NCBI RefSeq assembly: GCF_001632365.1
Contig: NW_024468543.1
Location: forward strand, 328,596-392,595
Direction: 5' to 3'
Source: Laetiporus sulphureus 93-53
Taxonomy: Eukaryota; Basidiomycota; Agaricomycetes; Polyporales; Laetiporaceae
DNA: 64,000 nt
This document shows positions 33,637-45,430 of the stretch, one piece after another; the first letter of the stretch is position 1; the number at the start of each line of letters is the position of its first letter. A program made the translations under genes and the position numbers. Under the pieces are notes generated by a model. The model saw only the letters and a program-made list of their open reading frames with translations. It did no database searches and was not told the DNA's origin.

Positions 33637-36565
33637 ATGACCAGCGAACCGAAGACCTGTAAGCACGCCCTCCTCTCCTTCTGCCTCTCTCTCTTGCCGT
33701 CTCTGCCCCACCTTCCGCCATGGTCCTGCTAGGTCTCACTCACCCGAACATAGTCACCAAGTTCCAGGCCCACCCGCCTGATGGACGCACGTTTTCGCGC
33801 CAGCACGAGCTTCCCCGTCTTCCCATCCCGCCCCTCGAGGACAGCTGCCGACGATACCTCAAGGCACTCGAGGGCCTCCAAGATCCAAGAGAGCATGAGC
33901 ACACGAAGCAGGCGATCGAAGAGTTCCTCGTAAGCGACGGACCAAGATGGCAGGAGCGCCTGAAGGAGTACGCCGATGACAAGGCGAGGTGCGTGCCATG
34001 AGCCTCCGGGCGTTATATATGTGAGCGCAGTGTGGACTGACTGTATGGGGTTGCGATCGGGCAGTTATATCGAGGAGTTCTGGTGAGCCCCAACAGCGGC
34101 TTCTTCTTACCCGTTTGCAGCCGAGCTCATCGTACCACGTTCTCGCTTAAAGGTATGAGTCCTACCTTTCGCACACGGACCCAGTCGTGCTCGCCCTCAA
34201 CCCTTTCTTTGTCCTCGAGTACGTGCATCCTCTCTGTGCTGCACGATATCGTCGTCTCATCATGTCCTCACAGAAATGATCCCACGCCCGACCGGGGCTC
34301 ACAGCTTCCCCGCGCGGCCTCTCTCATTGTTTCCTCCCTTGGCTTCATTCATGATCTCCGTGCCGGCATGCTCGAGCCCGACAGCATCCGCGGCACTCCG
34401 CTCGACATGGACCAATACACAAGGCTTTTCGGCACCGCGCGCATACCCACTGAGGTAGGTCTCCGATCCCGTTGCTGTGCCTGAGAATTCAAGCTAATCT
34501 CACTGGGGATCTTCTTCAGCGAGGCTGCAAGATGGAGATCCATTCGGACTCGCGGCACATTGTCGTCCTCCGGCGTGGCCAATTCTGTGAGCCCTTTGAC
34601 GCTCGCTTGGAAAATGGTCGCCTGATCGGTTCACTTGACGCTCAGATTGGTTCGACGTGCTTGACGATGAAAACCGGCCCGTGCTCACCGAGCGTGAGAT
34701 ACTGCGGAATCTGCAGGCCATCGTCAGAGACGCGGATGAGCTGCCCGTGCACGAGGTCGGTCGTTACACTCTAGCAATTCTGTACTTGCGGCTGACATGC
34801 CTCTCGTAGGTTGCACGCAACTCGATAGGTGTCCTGTCTACCGAAAACCGCAAGCTCTGGTCCAGCCTTCGCCATCAACTGTCGAAGAACGGGAATAATG
34901 ACTCGTGTCTGCAAATCATCGACAACGCGCTCTTCGTCGTCTGTGTCGACGATGCGACGCCGGAGAGCCTCGCTGAGCTCTGCAATAACTTCCTGTGTGG
35001 AACATACAATCTGAAGAATGGCGTTCAGGTTGGGACGTGCACAAATCGGTGGTATGACAAGGTGGGTTTTACGATATATACGCTTGCAATCTCTCGTTAA
35101 TGTGGAGCTTACATGCAGCTGCAAATCATCGTATGTGCCGATGGCTCTGCTGGGATTAACTTTGAACACACTGGCGTTGATGGCCATACCGTCCTTCGGT
35201 AGGTGCTCAACAATGCTCGTACAGTCCTTGAGCTCACGAGTTCGCTCCGCTCTAGCTTTGCTGCTGACATCTTCACCGAGGGTCTCATGCTGCTTGCGCG
35301 TTCTATCAACCCCTCTGCCCCGACCCTCTTCCACGCGACGCTCTCTCCGTACGCCAAGTCGTACAAGCACTCTCGTGGGTCCGCCGTCGCTCCGCAGCTC
35401 AGCTACGTCATCGATACCGTTCCAAAGAAGCTCGAGTGGGCCCTCTATCCTGAGCTGCGCGCCGCTATCCGGTTCGCGGAAACCCATCTGAGCGACCTTA
35501 TCTGCCAGAACGACTGCCAGGCGTTGGAGTTCAAGGGGTATGGGAAGAACTTCATCACGAGCCATGGGTTCAGCCCGGATGCGTTTGTGCAGATGGCGTT
35601 CCAGGCAGCGTACTATGGGTTGTATGGTGAGTGATTGGCTCGTACAAGGTGTTGCAATGTGCTCATGGTCGCTGCAGGCCGCATCGAGTGCACGTACGAG
35701 CCTGCGATGACGAAGCACTTCCTACACGGCCGTACCGAGGCGATCCGCACGGTCCAATCGCACTCGGTCAACTTTGTCAAGACGTTCTTCTCCGAGGTGC
35801 AGCTCGCGCAGAAGATTACCGCGCTGCGGACCGCATGCCAGGGGCACGTCAAGCTCACGAAGGAATGCAGCCAGGGACTCGGGCAGGACCGCCACCTGTA
35901 CGCGATGTACTGCCTTGTGCAACGAGAGCGTGAGTCGATCCGCGAGGAGGATGAGGCATCTTCGTCGCCTAGCGGGAGTGTGAGCTCGTTCACGAGCACC
36001 GCGAGCGAGCGTCCAGCGCTGCCGTCGATCTTCACCGATCCGGGCTGGAGCACGCTGGGCACGTCGATCCTGTCAACATCGAACTGTGGGAACCCGGCGC
36101 TGCGGCTGTTTGGGTTCGGGCCCGTCGCGGCGGAGGGATACGGCATCGGGTACATCATCAAGGATGAGGGAATTTCAATCTGTGCGTCGTCGAGGCACCT
36201 GCAGACGCGAAGGTTCTTGGACACGCTGGAGGGGTACCTGCTGGAAGTGCAGCGGATGCTGATTCAGTTGCACCTGAGCGCAAACCCGAGGCCAGAGCCG
36301 TTTGTGGACCATGCGGGTGTCCTGCGCGACTCGAAGACGGGACGGCCGATGAATGGGCAGGCGACCGGGTACGGGGAGTATGACGACGGGAACATGATGC
36401 GTACGTTTGTTCTTCTTCTAGGTGTGGCGTGCGATGGCTGACGGGATGTCGCTATCAGCTGGCTATTCGTTCTTCGACAGCATGGATGTCGAGCTGCTTG
36501 GACGGAGAAAGCGGATGCCGAAGTATTACAACACGGGGAGGATCATTCCTCTCGCCGAGTATTAG
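33637..36565 (+). CDS. Carnitine acetyltransferase, YAT2-like (750 aa)
   Basis: Twelve exons: 33637-33658, 33733-33988, 34065-34082 (18 nt), 34153-34218, 34274-34454, 34520-34586, 34646-34755, 34810-35061, 35119-35198, 35256-35626, 35678-36400, 36459-36565; sum 2253 nt. Choline/carnitine O-acyltransferase fold: TFSRQHELPRLPIPPLEDS at the N-terminus, the catalytic histidine in INFEHTGVDGHTVLRF, FKGYGKNFI, the EAIRTVQ segment that contacts carnitine in the family, SILSTSNC and FGFGPVAAEGYGIGYI. It transfers acetyl groups between CoA and carnitine for acetyl-CoA shuttling (family knowledge). A Ser/Glu-rich insert (about 35930-36005) precedes the STS region. There is no peroxisomal targeting signal at the end (LAEY) and no clear mitochondrial presequence, so it is probably cytosolic like yeast Yat2. 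A TATA-like TATAACC lies 15 bp before the start. Confidence 0.94.
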
Positions 36566-38062
36566 CTGAATTGCGCGCGAGGATATCTTGGCTGCATGTG
36601 CGTGTTTCTTGGGTCGGTGTCGTTTTTGCTGGGGGTTCGAGAGGAAGTATCTGTAGTAATGCCCCGCTAACTATGTAGACTGTGCATGTAGGATTGTGAT
36701 TTTGGATTGCGATTTTGGATCCGTTGGTGTTGTATCTTGTATGTCGACCCATATGTATTATTGTATGTATATGATGGAATTTCTATTAGATGTTTAAAGA
36801 AATCCTTGCGTTTCCGTATGGGCTGCTCAAGACACATTTCGCTCCTTACCTAGAAAACGCATCGTCACATTTGCAAGCCCCGCGTATACGAATTCTTTAC
36901 GGCAAGCCTTGAGATCTGACAATCCGAAGATCAGATATTGACGTCTTGATATATATATGTCAAATCCCCTCTCGAATTGTGGATTGGCCCAACGTACTCT
37001 TTTCCTACCTTCCTCAACGTTAGCGCTGCCATTCTTCCACATCAGCATCTGGTGCGTATGGGGAGGCCTATTGCCCTCGAATGGATCCGAAGCTGTTTTT
37101 CCCCCCTTGACCAATCGTATGGAGTTCTCTGCAGGTTTTAATTCGATAACCGATGTGAAATGTCGACAGAGTCGATAAATGGTGAGTCTGGAAGTAAGTA
37201 GTCCCGCAATCGGTCTTGTCGACCTGAGTTGACTCCACGTCCTTGACGCCTTGTTCCATGCCTCAAAGCCATATAGAGCCTAGCACGCTGCAGAAGATCT
37301 GTCACGGTTTTTTCGGGTACGTTCAGTTGCCGTCGCCAACATACTTAAGCTCGATGGCGCTGACCTCCGAATTGCCATGTGGGAACCACGAGGGCCTCCA
37401 GGAACACAGGCCACGGCAGCGATCTTCACATCTCCTTTGCGGTGTTACGGCCCATAACGCAGTTCGTCGATGTGCACCTTGTGATGTTGTCATGCTGAAA
37501 CGCGGAAGAAGAGGAGTTGCGCTGTGGCAGCGTGAACGTGTCGTTGGGATCAGTCATTTCTGCACAGCTCATTATCGCCACACGGCGTCTCGCCGTGTGG
37601 ACATTACTGGCCGATCTGCGACAGACGCTCCTTAAAAGCTTGTCGGATTTCCGTTTAAGTATGCAGTCAAGGTCGGAAACTCTCTTCGAAATCTGATGGT
37701 CGTTGGAACGACCACGCGAGCGGCGATGATATCGGATCTGGAAAGAGCCACATTGCGAGCAAAGTTGTCGTCTTCCTCTCCATTTCCTGCCAGATCGTCT
37801 ACGGTCCTTGTATTGCGGGAAGCTGTGCCTGTCGTCATCTTGCTATCTCATCTCGGGCGGAAGATTTCATTTCCCAGCCAATGTCCGTCGATGTGTCACC
37901 GCCAGATTACTGCGCGTAGCGCTGATTTTCCACACTGCCAGTTCGATTCAGTACCCATCCGTGTCGCAGTCCTGGGAGCTCTTCTTGAGGCCATCGTTCG
38001 TCTCCAGCGCGCTACTGCTCTTCCCATGCTCTGAATCTCACCATACAACTACTTTTCCGCTC
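36566..38062. other. Intergenic
   Basis: About 1.5 kb between two plus-strand genes. It holds a TATATATATG run near 36950, a perfect 10-bp inverted repeat at 37578-37600, and unsupported open frames on both strands (minus 36827-37114, plus 37243-37635). Confidence 0.45.
37578..37600. repeat. Perfect hairpin (10-bp stem, 3-nt loop)
   Basis: CCACACGGCG, loop TCT, CGCCGTGTGG. GC-rich and isolated in intergenic sequence, with no T-run after it, so not obviously a terminator. Confidence 0.8.
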
Positions 38063-39596
38063 ATGCGATATGCTAGCGTGGTTGCGATCTGCCTCATAGC
38101 TTCTTCTCTTCGTGGCGCCGCTGCAAGCATGATTGTGCGTATGATCGTCATCCCTGGATTCGCTGCGACTGACCTCACGTTTGCCCTTTGCAGATGCAAT
38201 GCGACGCGGCGGATCATGCTCTGGTGCGTTGTGCTCGGCGGCCATACGCCGATGCTTGTTCTCTTACGGGTAACCACCTAGGACGAGGGCGGAAGCGAGG
38301 AGTCGCCTTGGATGGGAATGCCCGAGAGGCATCACTGGAGGATGCCGTGTGAAGCGGTAGCCCGTACGTCTGCCTCATCTCACCTTGCGCGTTCGCTCTC
38401 ACCTCTCCTTCCAGCCTTTCCTCCCTTCCATCCATGGCTTGCCGCGCAACAAATCTATCAACGTCCGCTTCGCCAGGCCGCCTTCGTCATCTCATTCCGC
38501 GCATTCTTCCGTGTACCGTTCGAGATGGGCACGGACATCGCAGATAGCAGCGGGTCTATTCAAACCCGTAGGTCATCTATAGGCTGAAAAGTGCCCACTG
38601 CCTTATTTGTTTCACTCTGACTGCCCAGGTGAAGTGAATTGGACCACAGTTCAGATCGCCACCGTCATCTCTGTCGGCGTCTCCGTCGCCGCTGTTGCCT
38701 CGTTCGCATTCCTATGCTATCGCCGTCGGCACCGCCGGCAATACCACACGCCCTCGCCCACGCCTGAGCAGGTCTACGCCATGTCTCCCCCCGCCGATCC
38801 GCATCCGCGACCCCAGCTCCTGACACCCGGCGCCGAACCCGTGCGCGTGCGCCCACCATACTCGAGCTGGGTCCAGGTGCGGTTGGCGGCACCCAAGTTC
38901 TTCTTTGGCCTGCTGCCCGGCACGCAGACGGTTCGCTCGCGCGAGCGCAAGAAGGACCCGAGCTGGGAGATCGATGACCTCCGCCCGGGGGAGGACGAGG
39001 AGGGTGGCAAGGCGTGGTCGCATACGGCACAGTCATCGTACGACCCCGGGCTGCCCGGCGCGGGCGCGAGCGGGACATTCCACCCGCTCTTCGCAGAGGA
39101 GGACGAGAACGAGGACGCTCACGACCTCTTCCACTCGCAGCGCTCACATACGCGCAACCCATCCAGCATGTCTCTCCTCGCGCTGTCCCAACCGGCGCCA
39201 TCCGCCTCGTCTTCATTGCGGCGAGCGGGACAATCTGAGACGCCGAAGCCGGACCGGACTTTCTTCCAGCGGATGATGAAGTTCAAACGCGGGCTGCTGA
39301 AGAGCCCCGAGTACAGGACGGGGCGCGTGAGCCCGCGTGCACCGGACACGCTGTTCAGGATTGACGCTGGTCCTGGGGAGCCGGCGACGCCAGGACCGAG
39401 TCGGGGTGGGTTCGGCGAGACGGGGCTGGGATTGAAACAGGGCAAGGCGTCATCTGCGCCGATGACACAAGGTGGTGGCATGACGGTGGACGCCAGGGCG
39501 CGGGACGCAGACGAGCGCAGCGTACTGTTGATCTCACGCCATCCTGGAGAGGACTTTGATTTTGATCTCGAGCTGGGCGAGTCGGAGGCGGGGTGA
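38063..39596 (+). CDS. Secreted-domain/single-pass membrane protein (434 aa)
   Basis: Exons 38063-38134, 38194-38223, 38282-38363, 38415-38567 and 38629-39596 give 1305 nt. A signal peptide (MRYASVVAICLIASSLRGAA) is followed by an extracellular part of about 110 residues with few cysteines (MQCDAADHAL, CEAVA), then a transmembrane helix TVISVGVSVAAVASFAFLCY and a basic stop-transfer RRRHRRQ. The cytosolic tail of about 290 residues is disordered, rich in Pro/Ser/Glu, with KFKRGLLKSPEY and acidic DFDFDLELGESEAG at the end. This is the architecture of agaricomycete receptor- or mid2-like membrane proteins; no named family was recognised. The 30-nt second exon is inferred from frame and splice sites. 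Confidence 0.8.
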
Positions 39597-40818
39597 GCCC
39601 GACTCGACCGAACGCTGTCATCTGTCGAATGCTGCGGGGATTGCGCCGGCTCACCCATCCCTTATCATCGTGTCTTCATGCAGCCTGCGCCCATCTTTAC
39701 CAACCCGTCCGCGTCGGCATATCCCCCCCAGGTTCTCATGCTCCGTTCTCTGCCTCGCCGACGTCTCCGGCTTTTGCATTTACACACCAGGTCTCATTCC
39801 AGCTATCACACTATCATCTCTCTCATCTCGGACTGTGGAACATACGTTAGCACCCGGAAACTGACAGACTGCACTACTCCTACTGTAACTTATCGTGACT
39901 CATTATGTTTTCTCTTCCTTTTCCTCTTTTCCCGGACTCCAGAGGAGGAGGGTGTTGTCGACTACGTGCTGACTACTGAAGCAAATTGCAGAAGTCTCTT
40001 AGTCCTTGTGAGTACTGCGCTGTAGGCCCGAGGCGGGTACGAAATGGATACTGGCGTCGTAAAACGTTTGGTGAGCGTTTGCACATCGAACGTCTAGTTC
40101 CTTGCCGCTCGCCATCACAGTCCTTATCTGATATTGATGGGGAGGAAGATGGTGGTGCGCCTCGTCAACATGGATGTGATGTCCCAATCCACGTGCGGTA
40201 TTATATGCTGAGCGCACCGCCAGACGTTCTTCTGGCAGTTCGTTGCGACTATGCGAGGATGAATATGAGGTTGCGCTCCTGTGCCAATCTTGTGAACGGA
40301 CGCGAACGCGGACACGTACTTCACCAGGCATACATCTGTTTCACGTTTCCATTGATGATCCACGTTGATCATCGGGTAGGAAAGCGCAGTTATGATCACA
40401 CAACCCAATGGATGCGTACGAAACGCTTGATGAGCTTGTTTCGATACATCTTTAAGATCACGGCTGTGTCGTTGCAGATAGCAAACTGGGAACACAGCAT
40501 TTGGCGTCCTATGTGGGTCGTCGGAAAGGGCAATGCACGAGGGTACGAAAATGAGCGCTTGAGAGCTGCACTGTCTAGGCAGAAAGAGTAATAAATTCCA
40601 GCCCGCCTCTTTCCGGACCGATATAAATGCTTGTCTTCAACTTTGTATTGGGAGACGTAGATGAAGAGATTGTGCATGTAATTGTTTGTGCATGATTGGA
40701 CAGTGGGACATGTCGGCATGTTGCAGGTGGCAACGAGATGAGTCCGCCCAATAGCATCCATAACAGTTGCACCTTGTTCTTTATCACAATGAAGAAACGG
40801 TTGAGCCCAATATCGAGA
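39597..40818. other. Convergent intergenic region
   Basis: About 1.2 kb between the membrane protein and the F-box gene on the other strand. A 201-codon plus-strand frame (39986-40591) is long for chance but has no domain, poor start context and mixed composition; left uncalled. Confidence 0.4.
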
Positions 40819-42332
40819 TCATTCCCGAGCAGTCTTGAGGAGAGCTTGTTTAAGTATGTCGCCCTTGTCATGTGGGAGAACAATGATCTCCGGTCCGTCC
40901 TCGTGCGCACGGGTTTCAACCCGATAGTACCAGTCCATGCGGCCCTCTATGCTTCGCATTGGAGCGATATTGATGTACACTAGCGAAGGGATACAAGCCG
41001 CAATCAGCCTCGCTTGTTTCACCAAGGATGATCGATCGTCGAGCTGGTGGCCCCAGGCGATCAGACGGATCGCATGCAGTGGCACTGATGTGAGAAGAGG
41101 GGCGAAGCGGACCTGTGATAAAAGAGCAGATGCATCAGCATGTGTTCTACCATCTATTGTCAAGAGCATCTACGCACGATCCAGTCATACAGGCGGACGT
41201 TCTCTGAGTATATGCGCATATAGCGGCAGCATGTGGCGGATTTCGCGATACATTTGAGGAAGCGCGTAGTGAATACGATGCAAGAAATAATGACGGGAGA
41301 TGCACGACTGATCAACGTCGCAGTGGCGGACCGACTCTTGGTGTTATCACCGTAACTGCCAGTCAGGTTGAGGTGACGGACCGGGTGAACTAATGCAATG
41401 GGACGATCCAACTTCACTACGTCCAAGTGGGTCCAGCCATCTGGAGTGTTCACAGGACCGTCATCCACAATGCTTGACGGATTGCCTTCCGCAACGCCCT
41501 CGGGTTCAGCGACAATCAGCCCGACTGCATTAACGTTCCGCACATTAGGAAAGGCTCGGAAAAGTGTCGAAAGACTGTTGATTGTCCCCGACACAGTCAG
41601 GTCCTGTATGGCAGGCCAGATGATGCCTGGCTCGTACCCTTCTATTAGGCCGGCACATGAAACGAGTGATAGCCTGGTCAGAGAGTCGGTGAAATTGTGA
41701 AGGAAAGACGGACAACGTTGGATAATCGCATTGTGGTGAGGTGCACCAATGGATGTGGTTGCAGGCTGAAGGAGGGCCAGCATCTGGGCAATGATCCCGT
41801 CAGGTCTATCAAAAAGAACAGTCACAGAACGTAGGCGGCTCTTCATTCGAGCAAGCAGAGAGAGGGAGCGACCGTCCACGACGTAGAATTGTACTTCTCG
41901 GAGACTGGTGTTTTCCGCGAGAGCATCCGCCAGCACAGGCGAGGAATTGAAGACAACCCCTAGTGTTGGCGAAGACGTGTTGTCGAAGCGCACTGTCCTC
42001 AGACCCGCTGCGAGAGCTAACACACGTGCGAGCATAGAAGCGATGGACGCGTCGAACACGAGCTTCTCCATACCTATGCGACGGCGCATAGAGAGGGATA
42101 TGTCGCTGAACTTGAGGCTCCTGATGCATGGTGCTCGGAGAGGTATGTCGGAGAAAATAAAGGAACAGAAGCTCAACGTGTCCTTTCCGGTTTTGAGGTT
42201 GATATGCTGCAGACGTCGAGGCATCGCGATTGTATATGCCTCATGACAAGTCATAGCGAATTGCAGTGCCTCCAACGGCGTCATGTACGACAAGGTTGCC
42301 TGCAACACGTCATCGTTCATTGTGAGCAGCAT
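40819..42332 (-). CDS. F-box-like protein (482 aa)
   Basis: Exons 42332-41178 and 41112-40819 are phase 0 across a 65-bp intron (GTGCGT...CACAG); sum 1449 nt. The N-terminal MLLTMNDDVLQATLSYMTPL and EALQFAMTCHEAYTIAMPRR form a typical degenerate F-box of agaricomycete proteins. The rest is a leucine-rich, irregular repeat region (LREVQFYVVDGRSLSLL, SLTRLSLVSCAGL, IWPAIQDLTVSG) and ends in a conserved-looking VPLHAIRLIAWGHQ and LVYINIAP tail. Probably a substrate adaptor of an SCF ubiquitin ligase (inference from the F-box). A second in-frame ATG four codons on (42320) is an equally good start. Confidence 0.8.
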
Positions 42333-44034
42333 TGGGGGAGGCAGAAGGGATTTGGAGTCGAATAGGCTGGGCAAGAGATAGATGTGGATTGAGACAAAGA
42401 TGCAACGCCAGGCGATTCGCACGAGCCACGACGCGATCTCGTGATGAGTGTGCTCAGCGCCTGTGGCACGCATATATCGAGTGGCTGCCTCTCCAGGCTG
42501 TGTTCGGAATGTATGCACAAGTCGCATATTCTCAGAATAAAAAATTGGAATGATATTAGTGACTTTGGATGGATGGCGAAACAGGTGGGCTTCTACAATT
42601 CATTTGATGCTGATTTTTCACTGAGCGCCTTTGGCATGCATTCATCAGTGGCTTATTCTTAAAATCAAGAATTGGAATGATGTTAGTTACCTTGGATGCC
42701 AAGCCGCTGGCGCAGTGGTGTCCTGGTGGTGTAGTCTACCGGATAAATTACTCCAGCGTTGGCCTAACACTCCGAATTAGAAACCAAAATCTTCGCGGAT
42801 TCTGAGCAAAAAGCACGGCTCTCTCAGCATCAGAAGTGGAGTTGAATATAAGCAAGACAAATCATATGGCATACTGCACTCCATCACAGGACAGAGCAGA
42901 CTGATTACAAGTTTTATGAGGATGTGCATCACATGCATCACAAAAGTGACTGAGCTGCTTCGCATTAATCTGTGATATCACAGTACTAGATGCATTGTAT
43001 CACGACGACTCCGGGCCTAGTATCCAAGCTCGGCAGCGTTGAGTCTATGCTTAAAATTCATTATACACGGAGGATATATGAATGAATAATTTATCCTGAA
43101 ACCGGAGAGGTGGGAGCCGTATTTCGTGGGCACAGAAGATAATGTACAATTCCCCAAACCCTATCGCAGCACTGTTTGCGGCGACATGCACACTAATAAA
43201 TAGGGAATTGCATATAATTTAAAGCTAACAAACTTGAACATGCTAGTGATTGAGTAGTGCTCTGTTAACACTGCCCCGATTCCGACGAGTCCAAGATAAC
43301 AGACAGGTGGCACAAACGCGATCATGTGATGTGATGCTACGACGCGACGCGGTGGTGGCTGAGCGCGAGCGGTATATATGCGAGGACAGAAAGTTTACTC
43401 TGACATTTACTTTAGCTAAACATGCTGAGGTGACCGGAACACGAGACACCCAGGGCCACATCCGCTTCGGCCACAGCAATACATATCTCTGCCACAGAAA
43501 AATCGTGTTCCTTGAAATTGTGGACCAGAGCAGCGTGAGCTTCACAAAGGGCAAGAGAACATGCAAGAAAACATTTTTGAGGAAGAAATATGTAGGCAAT
43601 GAGTCAACGGTATTGTCAAAGAACGTTATAGCAATGTATCTAGTAGACGACGGGCGCAGAGAAAACAGCGAATCACCCGGACATTGATATCCGTGTTTTT
43701 TTTGTGTATAAGCGAAGTAAGAGCGCATACATAGGCATGAAAGCCGAACGCTTCAGTGCGGCCACGAAGTGGCACGGCATCTGTGGCCGTGGCTGGATGC
43801 TCGGTGGCAGGCGCTTATAGAAAAGCACCTACATAAATAGCAGCTCTGACCGCTTTGGCCACCCTCTAACCACTTGCCTCCTCATCACGACAAGAGCACG
43901 CACTGCGCGACAGACCTTGCATCACGTACAACAGCTCACTGAGCTTCATTGCGCGTGGCATCGACGTTGTCACTGCTTTACCTGTCCGTTGTCCTTTATC
44001 TTCGTTTCTTGATCTTCGCATCCGCTTGTCAACG
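42333..44034. other. AT-rich intergenic region with a diverged tandem duplication
   Basis: About 1.7 kb between divergent genes. Segments 42500-42570 and 42622-42693 are related (shared aattggaatgat(a/g)ttagt...ttggatg). A tRNA A-box-like TGGCGCAGTGG occurs near 42708 without a B box. Open frames at 43243-43728 on both strands have no recognisable product. A TATA-like CATAAATAG at 43832-43840 may serve the downstream gene. Confidence 0.45.
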
Positions 44035-45028
44035 ATGGCATTCGGTTTTCTGGCAAGAGCGCGCAATGCGATCATGAAGAGGTTGCCGTACATCATTGTG
44101 ATCATAAAGCCCCGGCCTGAGCTGTCGGAAGCTGTATGTGGTCATCAGGCCACTCCCATCGTCTACAAGACCGTAACTATGCGTAATGGAAAAGTCAAAA
44201 CGAGCGGGATGAACGACCAGTTGGTACGTCAGCCTTCCATCCAAACCGTGTTAACTTTTGCACTCACCATACGATGTCGGGACTATTCGACCCGTTGCTA
44301 CAGTTATTCTCCATCACCAACTCTGCCGAGTCCCGACGCGACGATGCAGACTGGCAATGCATCCTTCCTCGCAAGGATAATCGGGCATCTCTCCATTGCA
44401 TGGTAAGTAACCTTGTTTTTGGAAAACCACTCGTTTTATATACTCACATAATGCGAAGGTCCACGAAGAGCTCTTTAGGATGGCCCTTGCCCCGGTTGAC
44501 CTCATGCGCCGGCTGCAGAGAGAACAGGAAATCACGGAAGCGTTTGATTTTTATGAGAACAATGATGATGGGATGAGCTGGATGGAAGAAGACGCGCGAG
44601 CGCAGCATGCTGCAATTGAGTTTGTGTCGGTGAGCGATGCAGTATCTGCGACGAATGCGGTCTTTAACCAACGCTCGTAGAATTGGGAGAACGTCGACTC
44701 CTACGACCCATGGTCTGCAGAGTGGCAGCGCGACTATCGCGAGGGGATGTACAACGCCGGGCGAAGCAACTCTCACTGGGCTTCTGACCGTCGGTTCTCC
44801 TCGTCCTCGTCCTCCTCCGAGTTCTCAATGAGGAGGGGGTTAAGTCAGCGACTTGACAAACGCGAGGAAGCCGGCTATCCCAACCTGGCTATTCCCTCCG
44901 GACAGTCCTTGACGTCTCTCCTCCAGGGCCCAACGGTTCCTCGTGCTATGTTCGACGAAATGGACTTTGAGGTGTTGGAAGAGGCGATGGAGTCCTTGGC
45001 ACGATTGGAAGACATTCACCGCGTTTAG
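44035..45028 (+). CDS. Uncharacterised 4-exon gene (268 aa)
   Basis: Exons 44035-44223, 44304-44402, 44459-44629 and 44681-45028 are all phase 0, sum 807 nt. The product starts MAFGFLARARNAIMKRLPYI with a basic amphipathic N-terminus that could be a mitochondrial or membrane-associating signal, followed by charged helical stretches (LMRRLQREQEITEAFDFYE, MSWMEEDARAQHAAIEFVS), a Ser-rich tract and an acidic leucine-rich C-terminus (FEVLEEAMESLARLEDIHRV). No family is recognised. An ATG nine nt upstream in frame is possible. The transposon begins 12 bp after its stop codon, so its 3' UTR and polyadenylation site now come from transposon DNA. Confidence 0.65.
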
Positions 45029-45040
45029 CGCCCCTGTATC

Positions 45041-45057
45041 CAGGGTTCGGTGTACCT
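45041..45057 (+). repeat. Left terminal inverted repeat of the transposon
   Basis: CAGGGTTCGGTGTACC, matching the right end in about 14 of 17 positions allowing one gap. Confidence 0.6.
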
Positions 45058-45430
45058 ATACATAATTAAGCTGTGCAGGTGTAAACAGAGGTAAATTTAC
45101 GTTAGATAAACCGACTTCGTGTACCTACCGAGAATCTGAATACACGGAGGTATGCGAATGCACGTACCAGTCATAGCCAGGCATCCGTGTACATGTGTAG
45201 CCAGCCCCTATGCTCAGCATGGTGTAGAGGCCAAAAGTTCACATGTGTGTACCCGAGTGTAGGTCATATATTTACAGGTTAATCTACATTTGCGTAGCAA
45301 GACCACGGCGCTAGCGCCCGATTACCATTCTGGGACATTTCGCGCCCACGTGATATGAATACCGTGCGCGCCACAGGCGCATACACCCACTCGCTCCTCG
45401 TCGTTTGCACATTCCACTGGTTTTTCCATC

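Noticed and set aside
39986..40591. 201-codon plus-strand frame
   Set aside because: No domain, no splice partners, poor start context; antisense frames are also open, so composition explains it.
42698..42770. tRNA-like A box (TGGCGCAGTGG) near 42708
   Set aside because: No B box (GGTTCRANYCC) and no cloverleaf pairing follow, so neither a tRNA nor a clear SINE can be supported.
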